A stretch of 60,000 nucleotides of DNA. It comes from Apostichopus japonicus. Its lineage: Eukaryota; Echinodermata; Holothuroidea; Aspidochirotida; Stichopodidae. The translations under genes and the position numbers were made by a program. Positions 14,501-26,447 of the stretch are shown piece by piece (position 1 is the first letter of the stretch; every line of letters begins with the position of its first letter). The notes below the pieces were generated by a model. It was not told where the DNA came from, did not search any database, and was given only the letters and a program-made list of their open reading frames with translations. The stretch lies in NCBI RefSeq assembly GCF_037975245.1, contig NC_092567.1, positions 25,962,376-26,022,375 of the forward strand, written 5' to 3'.

Positions 14501-17500
14501 GATTTTAGAGTTGTTTCAAGTTAACAGACTTTAGAGTTGTTTCAAATAAACAGATTTAAGAGTTTTAATGATTTAACAGATTTTAGAGTGGTTTTGAGTA
14601 AACAGATTTTAGAGTTGTTACCTGTAAACAGATTTTAGAGTTGTTACCAGTAAACAGATTTTTGAGTTGTTTTGAATAGATTTTTGAGTTGATACAAGTA
14701 AACAGATTTTAGAGTTGTTACAAGTAAACAGATTTTAGAGTTGTTACAAGTAAAAAGGTTTTAGAGTTGTTATAAGTAAACAGATTTAAGAGTTTTAATG
14801 AGAAAACAGATTTTAGACTTGTTTCAAGTCGACAGATTTTTGGGTTGTTTTGAGTAAACAGATTTTAGAGTTGTTACAAGTAAACAGATTTTAGAGTGTT
14901 TTTGAGTACACAGATTTTTGAGTTGTTTTAAGTAATGTATTTTAGAGTTTTTTTGAGTAAACAAATTTTAGAGTTGTTATCAGTAAATATATTTTAGAGT
15001 TGTTATCAGTAAACTTATTTTAGAGTTGTTACAAGTGAACAGATTTTAGAGTTGTTACTAGTAAACATATTTTAGAGTTTACCAGTTAACAGATTTTTGA
15101 GTTGTTTAGAGTAAACAGAGTTTAGAGTTGTTACAAGTTAACAGATTTGAGAGTTGTTACAAGTAAACAGATTTTAGAGTTGTTTCGAGTAATAAACAGA
15201 TTTTGGAGTTGTTACAAGTAAACAGATTTTAGAGTTGTTACCAGTAAACATATTTTAGAGTTTACCAGTAAACAGATTTTTGTGTCGTTTAGAGTAAACA
15301 GATTTTGGAGTTGTTACAAGTAAACAGATTTTAGAGTTGTTTCGAGGAAACAAATTTTAGAGTTGTCACCAGTAAACAGATTTTAGAGTTGTTTCGAGTA
15401 ATTTAATTTTGGATCAAGTGAAGTGTTTATTTTCCTGGACTAGGATAAAGTATGAAGTGTGCAATATAATTCAGTGTAAAAATGAGATGATATGAGAATT
15501 TTTGCAAAAGTGTTTTATATTTATTTCTTAAAAGCAAGGTTAGACTTTCATCCAAACTAAGTTTTGCTGTTTGAGGGAATTGGTCACATAGAAACTTTGT
15601 GTTTGTTTTTCATAAAACAGGAGTAAAGAATGTCAATAATTTTGTAACTTTGTATCTTGTGGTTTGATAATGAAGTTTACAAGGAGTAACAGAGTTTGAA
15701 TGAAGGTTTACAAGAAAAATTCAACCAGTGAAGTTTTTAGCTGCATTATTGGATAGCCTTAGTTACAATTTAATCTGAATTTGATGTAAACTACCAGCTG
15801 TCCTACAAATCTGTTTTTGGTTGTCCGAACAGAAATTTTGGTCGTGTCTGACGACCATTAAAACTTGCCATGTGTAGTGTGGTACTCTTCCTTGTAAACG
15901 GTAGTACAATTAAGGCACAGCATTAGTACATCAGTGCAGTTCATCGACTTAAATGGAAACCAGTTTTTCTTTGGCATTTCTTGGGTTTTGCATATTTTGC
16001 TTGTTTGTTGATTGAAGTTAAGGAGAATAGAAAATATCAATCAATCCGTGGATGATCAGATTTTCTTTCTAATGTGAGTGTTTGTGGCGGGTTGGAGGGG
16101 GAAGTTGAGAATCGATCAATCCGTGGATAATCAGTATACAATAAGCTGCTGACTGTACAAAACATGGCAAAACAATGGCTTATTTATATTAAAACACTCA
16201 CTGTGTTGGATATTTTATTGTGGCTTAAGTGATTATGGTAATTTATCCGCCTTAGAGTTATTTATTCACCTTTACAGTAAATACTTCTTAGCTTTCTACA
16301 GTAAATAACATGCTAGATTCTTTAATAGAAACTGTGCCTTGAGAGATTAACGAGTTTAAATATTAATTACACACCGGTGTGAATGAGTGTCATCACCCCC
16401 TGCTGCATTGATCTTGATTTTTCATAACCAGTATGTTGAATTTCTCTCTTTGTTTCTTGTTTATACGCAGTAATTGGTTTTATGAGAGCCTTATGGATGA
16501 CGTTACCTTATACGGTCAGCGTAGAGATATTCGGGCCCAGTTTGGCTGACCAGTCTGTCACCGTCACTCTCTTTTGTCAAGGATTGGGAAATTTAATAGG
16601 AAATCTTCCTGCTGGTAAGATATATGCAGTCATAATTCAAATAACCCCCACTATTTCTTTTATAGTTCCAGGTGACTTAGCCTAGTATACGACACATTCC
16701 AGGCATGATATGTAAGTGGAAAGGATGTTTTTTTGAGAACTAATTGCTCTAGTTAATGGTGTCAACACTCAAATTGACTCTCAAGGAGGGGTAAAGGATG
16801 TGTGTGTACTTTCAGCTGATAACATCCTACTAATGAGGACCCACATATAAAGACAACAGGACAAGTCATTTGATCCAGGGAAATGTCCCCCCCCCCCCCA
16901 ATTATGAAGGAACTTCATTGGCTTCCTATCAGCTACAGAACTCAGTATAAACTACTTCTTCTCGCCTTTTGTGCTCATCATCTGGAACAGCCTATGTACC
17001 CGTCGCAACTTCTCTTGCCATATATCCAACTCGCACACTTCGTTCCTCCAACAAACTGTATTTAACTGTTCCTTAACCACGATTAAAGACCTATGGTTAC
17101 AGAAGCTTCGAATACTCTGGCTCGTATCCCTGGAACAATTTACCGGATCACATTCAAACATGCTCTATTACTTTCTACATTCAAAAGTCTACCTAAGACC
17201 CATCTTTTCACTTGTTCTTTTGTAAATTAATTTGCTTTCTTTGTAAAGCGCCTTGAGCAGTGACTTTTGTCTACTGATTTGGCGCTATATAAGTATTATT
17301 ATTATTATTTATATCACTGACTTTCAAACCACTTTCTGGTTAATAAATACATGTGATTGTTTGTTTAAATCTAACAGGTCTGATCTACGATGCTACTGGT
17401 TCCTACCAACTGGTATTTACAATGGTGGCTACCTGTACCTTGATAGCAAGCGCACTTTACTCTCTACTGCCATTTCTTCGCCAAAGCTGCAACCATCCAC

Positions 17501-17613
17501 TCCCTTGCAGAAATAAGAGTGACCAATTTCAAGTCGTTCCCAGCAGTTTATCAGTAGATATTATAGTTCAGACTGATGTCAAGGAAATGGATGCTGTTTT
17601 AAGCGATGTATGA
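8226..17613 (+). CDS. Monocarboxylate transporter-like (SLC16/MFS) gene, 3' five coding exons
   Basis: Predicted plasma-membrane major-facilitator transporter of the SLC16 type, which moves lactate, pyruvate or related small carboxylates, often with protons; the substrate here is unknown. Five exons join in phase: 8226-8519, 9617-10191, 13234-13459, 16471-16614 and 17378-17613, all with AG/GT borders, giving 490 residues and a TGA. Visible are the end of TM2, TM3 to TM6, a polar serine-rich loop of about 120 residues, then TM7 to TM12. The last exons carry LIYDATGSYQLVF, matching the G-x-[LI]-Y-D-x-T-G-S-Y signature typical of SLC16 TM11-TM12. TM1 and the start codon are missing, so the gene is partial in this window. 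The usual TM4-TM5 motif (Y-F-x-K-R-R-x-L-A-x-G) is changed to H-F-P-L-K-N-T-R-P-T-A, so this is a divergent member, possibly of the orphan MCT9/12/13/14 type. Introns hold a 25-bp minisatellite and a LINE end. Confidence 0.85.
9617..10191 (+). CDS. Transporter exon B: TM5 to TM7 with long cytosolic loop
   Basis: The acceptor is tttttcag and the donor is ATA|GTGAGT. It encodes the rest of TM5, the G-W-R turn (FGWRISMLIL) typical of MCTs, TM6, then about 120 polar residues rich in serine, lysine and acidic groups with a run of serines (SSSDLSSSSTDD-like), then TM7 (WIFAVACVLSAMAWCVFII). In the family this TM6-TM7 loop is cytosolic and variable; the serine/acidic clusters could be phosphorylated (inference). 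Confidence 0.88.
13234..13459 (+). CDS. Transporter exon C: TM8 and TM9
   Basis: The acceptor is catctag and the donor is ATA G|GTAAGC. It starts at a whole codon (GSFFDSVGLTLSE) and covers two hydrophobic helices, FLLTIMATMEIAGKLYLATI and IHFLIGQSVIMTSVSVILIF. Phase joins exon B (0) and exon D (1). Confidence 0.85.
14390..15400. repeat. About 25-bp minisatellite, 1 kb, in transporter intron C-D
   Basis: Roughly 38 degenerate copies of a unit like AACAGATTTTAGAGTTGTTA plus CAAGT. Copies vary at the last positions (ACAAGT, TCGAGT, CCAGT) and a few lack part of the unit. No coding potential. Confidence 0.9.
16471..16614 (+). CDS. Transporter exon D: TM10 to TM11
   Basis: The acceptor is tacgcag and the donor is GCTG|GTAAGA. 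It encodes V-I-G-F-M-R-A-L-W, then a Y-x-V-x-V-E-I-F-G segment, then LFCQGLGNLIGNLPAG, which matches the F-x-x-G-x-G-x-x-x-G-x-P-x-A-G pattern common in SLC16 TM11. Confidence 0.87.
16880..17312 (+). mobile_element. 5'-truncated non-LTR retrotransposon end (CR1/L2-like)
   Basis: After a poly-C tract the + strand reads, with frame breaks, LHWLPISYRTQYKLLLLAF, which is the conserved L-H-W-L-P-[IV]-x-x-R-I-x-[FY]-K tail seen after the reverse transcriptase of CR1/L2-type LINEs. Later frames give phrases like LRSSNKLYLT. The 3' end reads AAAGCGCCTTGAGCAG, then TTGGCGCTATATAAGT, then an ATT microsatellite, the usual 3' tail of this LINE group. It lies within transporter intron D-E in sense orientation. 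It is dead: truncated and frameshifted. Confidence 0.8.
17378..17613 (+). CDS. Transporter exon E: TM12 and C-terminus
   Basis: The acceptor is tctaacag. It opens with LIYDATGSYQLVF, the strongest family motif in the gene, followed by TM12 and a hydrophilic tail of about 45 residues ending at TGA 17611-17613. The tail is short and has no obvious PDZ-type end. Confidence 0.88.
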
Positions 17614-17677
17614 GGAGATATTGAATCCGATCTCTGTATTAAAGCAAGCATTTGTGTCTTTACACTTACATGCAATC

Positions 17678-17683
17678 AATAAA
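17678..17683 (+). promoter_or_regulatory. Candidate poly(A) signal of the transporter gene
   Basis: An AATAAA 65 bp after the stop codon, immediately before the LINE-derived sequence. It is the nearest canonical signal and would give a very short 3' UTR. It might instead belong to the inserted element. Confidence 0.4.
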
Positions 17684-17689
17684 AACTCA

Positions 17690-18720
17690 GCAATGAAATT
17701 TTTAACCCAAAACTTTGTGACAGTACAGAATGAAAATCTCTCTAGTGTAATATGTAATGGTGCCCTTAAACATTCTCATTCTGTTAAATATCTAGGTGCC
17801 GAATGTGATGCCTTCCCTAATACCGATGCAAAAAACGTGTGAAGGTATTATGAAGAGGATGAATGACCTGCTCAAATTTCTGCACAGAACAGCTGTTTCT
17901 AAATCTTTGTGCTAAGAAACTTATTGCCAGTGTCATGATTATTGATTATGTTTTGAGTACAGCAGTCTCAAAAAAAAAACTAAACATAGACCTGAAATGT
18001 TTCAAAATAAATTGATCAGGTTTTACTTTAGGTCTGAAAGTATTTGATAGTGTACTTCCTTAGCATTTAAATCTTTAAACTTTGCTTTCTGTTGTGTATA
18101 GAGTTAATGTTCTTAATTGACTCATATGTATAAGATCATTAACAACTCTACTCCAAGCTACCTATCTAACCTATCTAAAATGTTAAGGTTGTTGCATAGT
18201 AAAAGAACTAGAGGTAGTGAACACTCTATCACAGGTGCGTAGCGAGGAATTTGCCAAGGGAAGGGTGAAACTGTAGGCAAACTATCAGAGCCGTAGATAC
18301 TGCTTTGCAAACTATCTAAGCGTAGCGCCACCATGAGTTGGTGCGAAGCGTACAAGAAAATTTGCCTGAAAATGCCTCCCAGATCGCTGGAAACGGCACT
18401 TCCCAGGCCTTGTTAGTTGCATCTTAGCATTTTCTCTTTAAAATTACTAGCGATACTATGAAAACATACAAAAAAAAATATTATCAAGGTGGTGGCGGCT
18501 GCCCCCTTTGCCCCCCCCCCTCCCTTGGCTACGCGCCTGCTCATTTTATGGGCATGTCTACTGTTCTTTATACTGCCAGTAAAATCTGGAATTCTTTCCC
18601 TTTCAGGGATACAGTAGAAATAAGTCTCCTGGAGAGACCTTTACGTTCCAGACACCTAGTGTCTTGTATTGTCATTTGTATTTTGTTGTGAAATAAATCT
18701 AATCAAGATGATAAAAAAAC
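17690..18720 (+). pseudogene. LINE reverse-transcriptase remnant after the transporter stop codon, split by a MITE
   Basis: Frames give NGALKHSHSVKYLGAECD, the S-V-K-Y-L-G-[VA] motif C-terminal to LINE reverse transcriptases, then IMKRMNDLLKFLHR, then MYKIINNSTPSYLSN at about 18125, and after an interruption TASKIWNSFPFRDTVE at about 18577. This order is the normal C-terminal part of a non-LTR ORF2, with several frameshifts and stops. A 308-bp inverted-repeat element at 18232-18539 separates the last two blocks, so it arrived later. The LINE starts within about 80 bp of the transporter stop and may form part of its 3' UTR. Confidence 0.75.
18232..18539. mobile_element. MITE with GCGTAGC inverted termini, nested in the LINE remnant
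   Basis: The left end is CAGGTGCGTAGCGAGG and the right end, reverse-complemented, is CAGGCGCGTAGCCAAGG. It is 308 bp, without an ORF, and ends in a C-rich stretch. It cuts the reverse-transcriptase reading between SEHSI and the FMGMSTVLY block, which defines its borders independently. I could not see a clear target duplication. Confidence 0.7.
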
Positions 18721-19610
18721 TTTTAAAAAAAATCTTGCCAATGTTAACATGAAATTAACATTTGAATAATTCATTATTTAATTTTATATTTAATACGATT
18801 GCTATTAATTGACTGTGTGTGTAATGCATATATGTACATACGATAATAGTGTGTGTCTTTTTGAACTCTTTCATTTGCCTGTGCAGCTTTTGATCTTAGA
18901 AGGGATGGCTTTGTACAAGTCATGTTTCTGAAGTGCAAGTTGTTATATAACATTAGTAAATACCATTCTTGATATTTTGCATCAAAATACGTTGCCTTTT
19001 ACTCTACATGAAGAGTTTTCGATTAAAAGATGAACTAATGATGGAGACATTTTGACTCCAGTATGGAGACATTTTGACTCCAGTAAAATGCGCCATGAAC
19101 ATTCTTTGAGTGGTGTGTGCGCATTATAAGTCGTATTATTATTATTAAAATACCTTTTGTCAGTGTGCCAGGCTGCTATTTATTAAGTAGCTGGAATTTT
19201 ACAGTAGGTTTCTATTCTTTCTTTCTCTCTATTCACAATTTAAAAAAAAAAAAAAATGGAAGTATTCTATTTTCTGTCTTAGAGGATAATCTAGTAAATT
19301 GTTATCTGAAAGAAGAGAGGTCTCCTTTGGCCTGTTTTTAGTTTTATATTTACAAGGTTGAGAGCCTTGTCCTAAATAGAAAGGTATAAAGTAAATTAAT
19401 TGTACCTTTTGTTGGTGACCTCACTGATCGAGAGGCTTGAATTCTGCAATGGGTTTCTCTGTTTCTCTCTCAATTTACAAACACAATGAAACTTCTCTGT
19501 TTAGAGATCATTATGAAGTGTGTATCTAGTATGTTGTACCTGAAAGTAAAATCCTAACAAAAAGTCTATTTTGATGTTAAGTTTATTAAGTTGATCTTTT
19601 TACCAACTTG
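18721..19610. other. Intergenic DNA, LINE-tail fragment
   Basis: No gene seen. A 23-bp phrase GGAGACATTTTGACTCCAGT is duplicated in tandem at about 19040-19083, followed by GTGCGCATTATAAGTCG and an ATT run (about 19119-19145), which resembles another degenerate LINE/SINE 3' tail. Confidence 0.5.
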
Positions 19611-20965
19611 TGTACATTGTCTTTATTGATTGTAAGATACTTCAACTCTCAGTCATACCAAGGTGTATAGGCCAACTGAAGAGAGCTGTGTCTTTATTGA
19701 TTGTAAGATACTTCAACTCTCAGTCATACCAAGGTGTAGAGGCCAACTGAAGAGAGCTGTCTCTTTATTGATTGTAAGATACTTCAACTCTCAGTCATAC
19801 CAAGGTGTAGAGGCCAACAGAAGAGACCTGTCTCTTTATTGATTGTAAGATACTCCAACTCTCAGTCATACCAAGGTGTAGAGGCCAACTGAAGAGAGCT
19901 GTCTCTTTATTGATTGTAAGATACTTCAACTCTCAGTCATACCAAGGTGTAGAGGCTAACTGAGGAGAGCCGTCTTTTTATTGATTGTAAGATACTTCAA
20001 CTCTCAGTCATACCAAGGTGTAGAGGCCAACTGAAGATAGCTGTCTCTTTATTGATTGTAAGATACTTCAACTCTCAGTCATACCAAGGTGTAGAGGCCA
20101 ACTGAAGAGACCTGTCTCTTTGTTGATTGTAAGATACTCCAACTCTCAGTCATACCAAGGTGTAGAGGCCAACTGAAGAGAGCTGTCTCTTTATTGATTG
20201 TAAGATACTTCAACTCTCAGTCATACCAAGGTGTAGAGGCCAACTGAAGAGACCTGTCTCTTTATTGATTGTAAGATACTTCAACTCTCAGTCATACCAA
20301 GGTGTAGAGGCCAACTGAAGAGAGCTGTCTCTTTATTGATTGTAAGATACTTCAACTCTCAGTCATACCAAGGTGTAGAGGCTAACTGAGGAGAGCCGTC
20401 TCTTTATTGATTGTAAGATACTGCAACTCTCTCTCTGTCATAACAGAGTGTAGAGGAAAGCTTTTTGCCTAGAGCTGTATAATTATTTTATTTAAGACTA
20501 CTGAAAAGAGCTGTCTCTTGTTTGTAAGATACTTCAATTCTCAGTCATACCAAAGTGTAGAGGAAACCTTTTTTGCCATATTGTATAATTCTTTTATTTA
20601 AAACAACTGAAGAGAGCTTTCTCTTTCTTGTTTGTAAGATACTTCATCTCGTACATGAAGATTACCTTAAAAACTGTTTAATAATCTCAGTCATATCAAG
20701 GTGTAGAAGAAAGACTTGCCTCTGTATAATTCTTTCTTTTAATCGAACTGAAGAGAGCTGTCTCTTTGTTGCTTGTAAGATACTTCAACTCTCAGTCATA
20801 CCAAGGTGTAGAGGGAAGCTTTTTGCGTAGAGCTGTATAATTATTTTATTTAATACAACTGAAGAGAGCTGTCTCTTTCTTGTTAGTAAGATATTTCACC
20901 TCTAATATGAGAATACCTTATAATCTGTTTGATAATCTCAGTCATATCAAGGTGTATCAGGAATA
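19611..20965. repeat. 71-bp satellite array with degenerate right flank
   Basis: Eleven or so near-identical 71-bp units (for example CTTTATTGATTGTAAGATAC, then CTCAGTCATACCAAGG, then GTAGAGGCCAACTGAAGAG) occupy 19611-20420. From 20420 to about 20965 the units are longer and diverged, with an extra segment containing TAGAGCTGTATAATT. The core is recent and homogeneous and the right edge older, as expected for an array expanding from one side. Confidence 0.9.
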
Positions 20966-23900
20966 AGTTCTGAATAATTCTTAGTTGCAAACCAAACAGT
21001 TTTCTGTTCAAAACTACTACTAATATAATATGAGAGTGCATAGTTTTGAAAAAAATATGGGTGGGGAGGGGGGCAGGGGGAATTGCTATCGAGCACTGCT
21101 CGGGTTTCATAAAGTACATAGTTTAACGCAATAATAATTAAAAAATCATAAAAACAAAAACATTCAGGTTTTAGTTTGCCTTTGGAGAAGATCCTGCGAG
21201 GATCAGGAGGTCAGGACCTCTAACTTCCTCCTCTAGCCTCTCACAAAGGCTTTTTACAGTAGAAAAGCAGTTAAGTTTTTTTTTTAAATCACAGTTAGAT
21301 GTATTTGGAGTGCAAAGAAAAGAACAATGCTCTTTTCATGCTTTTCATTCTTTGCTGAAGGGAAAAGTAACATAAATGATAATTGTGTATGTATGGGTGT
21401 ATATATGTGTGCATGATGGGTGCATTCTTACTTGTGCAGACTTGGTAGGTAGCTTGGTTTACTTATTAGTGCAAGAATCAGGTTTTGTACAGGTTATCAT
21501 TGGTCAAAGACTGAAAACTGGAGACAACTCCAAAAGTAAGGCTTACATGAACCAGGCATGTGGATACACTTCAATAAATGTTGTTATTTATATTATGCGT
21601 AGGGTTCAAAGGTCAGTTGAGACTTCTAGAGGTCAAAGTAAGATCATTTTGTAATCATAAGAATCATATTGCTTTATATGAAGGTCATTTGAGGTCAACA
21701 GAAGTGAATGTACAAAAACCTTGTTAACTAGTTTTCATGATTTCCATAACCCTTGCTGGTCACTTGGAGTTCACAATGGTCAAATTTTGAAAATCTTGTA
21801 TTCAAAGTTATGTCTATATTCTCATGTGAAATATGACAGGGAATCATTAAGCCACTGAGTTCATCATATTATCTACAATTTTGTTAAAAATAACAAATTG
21901 TCAACTTTTATTAACAAACTAGTAACTTCTCATTTATTTTCACCCCCAAAAAATGTCCTCATTCCATAGAATCCTAGAAATTGCTGTGGCATTCCATAGC
22001 AAATAAGTTAACCCTAATTGAAGTTCTGCTGGAATGTATTCTTTGCCTTATCATTTTAGTATTCTTTATGTACATGCGTAAGTTAAGTTCTCAAATCAAT
22101 TTCATTTCATTTTTAATGTAAATTTCTCAAAAGTCTCAGAGAGTTAGAATGAAGGACTGGTATTTATGTCCAATACGAAAAGAATCATCAGAACTTATTG
22201 ACTTCATATCAAGTTTAATGTTGATGAAGTATGGCATCATAGCAGTATTTATTTGCATCGTTGATAGCTGTTAACTTTGCTTGCTATGATTAATGTTTAT
22301 ATACATTCTGAAAGCGGTGGTGTTACAAAATGGTGCTGTTATTTGATTGGCCACCAGGAATGAACAAATATTTTGTTCATTTAAAGCTTGCTGATACATT
22401 CATCATATCTACATTTGAGAAATAAATTCAACGAAATAAAGTATTTATGAAAGCATTCACACGTGTTCGAGTTTGTATTTAATCTGTTCTGTTTCATAAT
22501 ATCAAGAATACATTTAGACGAGATATGCTTATTATATCGATTTTCTTGGCAACCACGTGTGATACCTTAGTCCTATCTGTTCGACCATGACAAATAGTTT
22601 GGAAACAGAATTATCAGCGTTGTTCTCCATCCAGCCATGTTTCTTTTCAACTCTTCAAAGGAGCATATTGCATTGAGTACTTGTTTATTTAGCAACAAAT
22701 AACCAGCTTCCTGTTCGAAATTAAACCCATGTAAAATGAAACTCAACTGTACAGAATTTGTGATAAAAACGAAGAAATCATGAAACCAGTTTACAGAAAA
22801 ACCCAACCTCATAAACGGTTGCCTATCGTGAATCACGCCTGTGTCGGACGTGGCAGAGAAATACACCCTGGACACTGGTCAAATTGTCTAACACGTTATT
22901 GTAGCGTCGCCCAATTGGAGATGTTCGGCACATACGGAAAAATATATCGCGAAAACCCCTTAACCGTTGTGCCCCCCCCCCCCCACAAAAAAAAACCTAA
23001 CACTGAAAAACGTGTATCTTCCAACCCTTCTACGTAGATAACTTTATCAACACTAATTTAAATCAGTTCATCCCTAACTTTAACGCCACTACTGATAATA
23101 ACCAGGAAATGAAATTACCGACCCCATAACATCCAAGGACTGGAAACAGCTCTTGCTAATACAAATAATCTAAAGGCGGTCGCTAATTGCTGTGGAAGAA
23201 ACATGATCTCACATGACTCGCAATTTTGTAATAATAATAATATGAACTAAGATTTTGTGGTTTGCATAAGTTCACGCCCCTCTGTGGAGAAATGTCCAAG
23301 ACGTTTGTATCGGACAGATCCCCGGGTATGTAAAATACTCTGGACAAGCACATTCGTGGTAGGTAGAAACCGACTCTGAGGCATGTACAGTTTGCACGAG
23401 AATAAAAAAGAGTATTACAAACGACTTGGCGAAGACTAGCTCAGAGCATGATAACAGCTTCAAATATCGCTTATGTGAATGGTCTATGTAATGTCGGTAT
23501 TAGTAATATTTAATGCCGGTGTACATTCTAATGACGGTATTGATTCTATTTAATACCGGCATAAGAAGCTACATGGTGATTGGCTGAACATTAATGCCGG
23601 TGTTAAATAGCATTAATACAGATGATGATGTTTATTCGTACGGACATTAAATCAGCAATTATTTCCCGTATGGCCTACCACTGACCATACACGACAGCTC
23701 CCTGCCAAGACCAGTATCTGTGGAGATGGCACTCTTGCTTATTGACCAAATCGTTGCTCTTGAATCAGCCTTTGTTGACAATACTACTGACTGGTCTGGC
23801 CGATGATTACGTTTCTAAGGTGGATCGAGTAATTATGAAGAAGCGGATTATGTTATGATCGACCATAACTGCATATGCCCCACCAATTTTGGCGCCCTTG

Positions 23901-25690
23901 CCAGGTTCCCAAATATTCCCGAGTTGTGCCTTAAGATTGAGGCAAAATATAAAATAAATGCAGCTAATTATAGTGGGAACACAAATACCACTTCAAATAT
24001 ACACGTTTCATGTTGGAAACGGTATAAAGGAAGTAAAAGTTCCATTTCTTGACATGAACGCCTAAATGAGGGAATAACCACCAGAGCGCTGCATGATATA
24101 CGATACTTTTGACCAATCACAGTTAACCTTGAGGTTTCGGCCTACACCAACTCATCCATTAGTAACTAATTGCCATGTAAAAAACCTGACATTATTAGGG
24201 TACACGAATATAGAGCAATATCGTCATTTATTACTAAAATGAAGTAATGGATTACTGAAATTCGATTTGTAGTAGATAAACAGATATCGCGAGTTAATGA
24301 GGTAAAGAACGGTAAAGGTTTTGAACCTGTTTCCTTAGGGTATCAAGTGTCGACGTACCCATGACGTAATCGTAAGATCCTTAACCACGTGGGTAGGCAG
24401 CCGACAGCTCTCTGTGCAGTATTGTAACTCGCACATATACATACGTATAAACACACACCGTACTAATTATCACGCGTACATATGCAACGAGTACGTATAT
24501 ATCACAACCGAGATACGTGAACACTACAAGGTTTCCCATCCAGTCTATCCTAACCTATGAGCAGGGCAGAGGAAAGGTTGTACGCCTATGTCACGTACAT
24601 ATTAAATGCTTGCTTAATTCCTTCGAAAGATTGAGCTAAAACCTCAGTTTGGGAACACAGGTTCTAATTAGTGACAGGCATCGTATCATTTTAACGGGGA
24701 ATTGCAATATTAAGCACAATGTTTAGTACACTTCGCCAAGTCACCTCCAAAACAAAAGAACTTTCTATTCGAAAGGTGAGTAGGCAGCAACGGTATAAGT
24801 ATGAGTTTACAAGCTTTTTTAATGGCATACCTACATTGATAATGTAGCTTAGGTATAGGACTGGATTAGGCATAAGTTATCTACACGTGATTCAATATCA
24901 TATACCTAGACGTACAGTAACTGCAAATTGATTGCTGCAATTTGCCTAACCTAAAGTTGTTAAGGTTCTAGGCTAGGTCTACCCATACAGTTTTGTCAGA
25001 AAAAGCTCATATTATTACAGTACAGTACTTCACATCATGTGGACACTGTGCCTAGTCTGCAGCCTGACCTGGGCTTTAGCATCAAGGGCCTAACAGTAAC
25101 CAATTCCCTTATACTCTATAGGCCTACTAGATGTCCATTTTGTTGGGACATTTTGTGGTTTTTCCCCATTAAAAGGCAAATGAACCACTGAACAAAAGTA
25201 TCAAAGTCATGTCTGTATAGGTTGGGTATTATCAAAACATAAGGAAACTAAATATTCCTTAATTTATCAAGTGATAACAATTTTTTCTTCTCATGTGATT
25301 TAAAGATTAAACCCTTCTTTTCTAATAAATATAAAAAATAAAATACTAATAGGGTGAAGTGAGTTTCAGCAAATAACTGATTTTCACTGCATGTAAGTAA
25401 TTATACCTCTTTTGAAACTATGAACTAGCAAAATGCAAAAATTTGACAAATTGCTGTTTAAGTTTAAAGGTTTTAAACTTCTTTTTTAACACAACTGTAG
25501 CATACAGGCATTTCATGATAGAGAAGGATAAATAATTGCTACAGTAGACACGTATACATATTGCACTGGGTCATTGACAGTGTTTAGTTTATTATCTTGC
25601 AAAAATTGTTTGTTTAGTTAGTTGAAGTTCGAGGTTCATATTTTGTGAACTTGCAAATATACTATATACTATGCTTTTAATTAACAGCAT
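20966..25690. other. Intergenic stretch without a recognised gene
   Basis: No reading frame shows recognisable domains. Notable pieces: an AGGTCA-rich repeat at about 21596-21850, a palindromic cluster of TTAATGCCGGTGT/AATACCGGCAT motifs at about 23490-23610, poly-C/A near 22972-22997, and AT-rich DNA elsewhere. The part 22500-24700 has more CpG and fewer repeats than its neighbours and could hold a regulatory region or undetected 5' exon, but I cannot support one. Confidence 0.5.
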
Positions 25691-25693
25691 AGT

Positions 25694-25935
25694 ATATTAA
25701 TATCTTGCTGTAACTATGGAAGCTTTGAATCAAGCCCAACTGGTCAGTTGAACATTGGTAATTTATGATGGGGTTCTGCTATACTTTTAATATCTTGCTG
25801 TAACTATGGAAGCTTTGAATCAATCCCAACTGGTCAGTTGAACATTGGTAATTAATGATCTGCTATACCTTTAATATCTATGGAAGCTTTGAATCAAGCC
25901 CAACTGGTCAGTTGAACTTTGGTAATTTGTAATGT
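25694..25935. repeat. Three tandem copies of a roughly 92-bp unit
   Basis: Each copy carries ATGGAAGCTTTGAATCAA, then CCCAACTGGTCAGTTGAAC and TTGGTAATT. Starts are near 25694, 25786 and 25870; the third lacks part of the left end. Confidence 0.85.
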
Positions 25936-26088
25936 GGTTGTGCTGTGAGTTTATTGCTGATGGTCAGAATTACAGCTACTGCAGATAGTTGTATTCAAGC
26001 TTAGGCTTGATGCTCTTACATACTTGAAAGTGGAAAAGGTCACTTGAGTTTGTACTGAATTTGTCATCATTTGCTTGATCATACTTAA

Positions 26089-26447
26089 AAGGTGTGAAGA
26101 CTCGCGCATAAAGAGACGTCTCATGTCAGTAATCTGACCTAGTTTTGAATGAGGTGTACATAACAGAAGTGTTAGACACCACCATCGATCCCAGAAAATA
26201 CACACACAGCTTGCCACCGTCGATAATTTGACACTAGTGTATACAGTCAATACAGCTACGGTCAATACCAACAACACAGTGTACATAGCAGCGATGGACA
26301 TCTCAGGTCTAGATAAAAGATAACAAGGTGTTTCGTTTCATTACTGTCTGCATTTTGTAGTGTCAAGAAGAAAGCTTAACTTGCAAGCAACGGAAAGTTA
26401 ACTTTTTTATAGCGCAGCACGCGGTTTGGGGCGAGTCTTCAATGCCT
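26089..26447. mobile_element. TTAA-flanked inverted-repeat element, family B, longer copy
   Basis: TTAA at 26085-26088 and 26448-26451 bracket 359 bp. The inner ends are AAGGTGTGAAGACTCG and, reverse-complemented, AGGCATTGAAGACTCGCC, so the TIR core is TGAAGACTCG. TTAA target duplications are made by piggyBac and some other cut-and-paste families; no transposase is present. On the minus strand an ATG-started frame (26301 down to 25951) gives a hydrophobic leader-like peptide, but it crosses the element border and is not a supported gene. Confidence 0.7.

Noticed and set aside
19611-20420. Regular 71-bp array considered as CRISPR or tandem gene family
   Set aside because: No spacer structure, no frame, eukaryotic context; a simple satellite.
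22573-22875. 100-residue minus-strand frame
   Set aside because: No recognisable motif, uneven composition, no splice or conservation evidence.
23272-23463. 63-residue minus-strand frame with signal-peptide-like start
   Set aside because: It begins at TTG, not ATG, the in-frame part has no ATG at the start, and no donor or similarity supports an exon.
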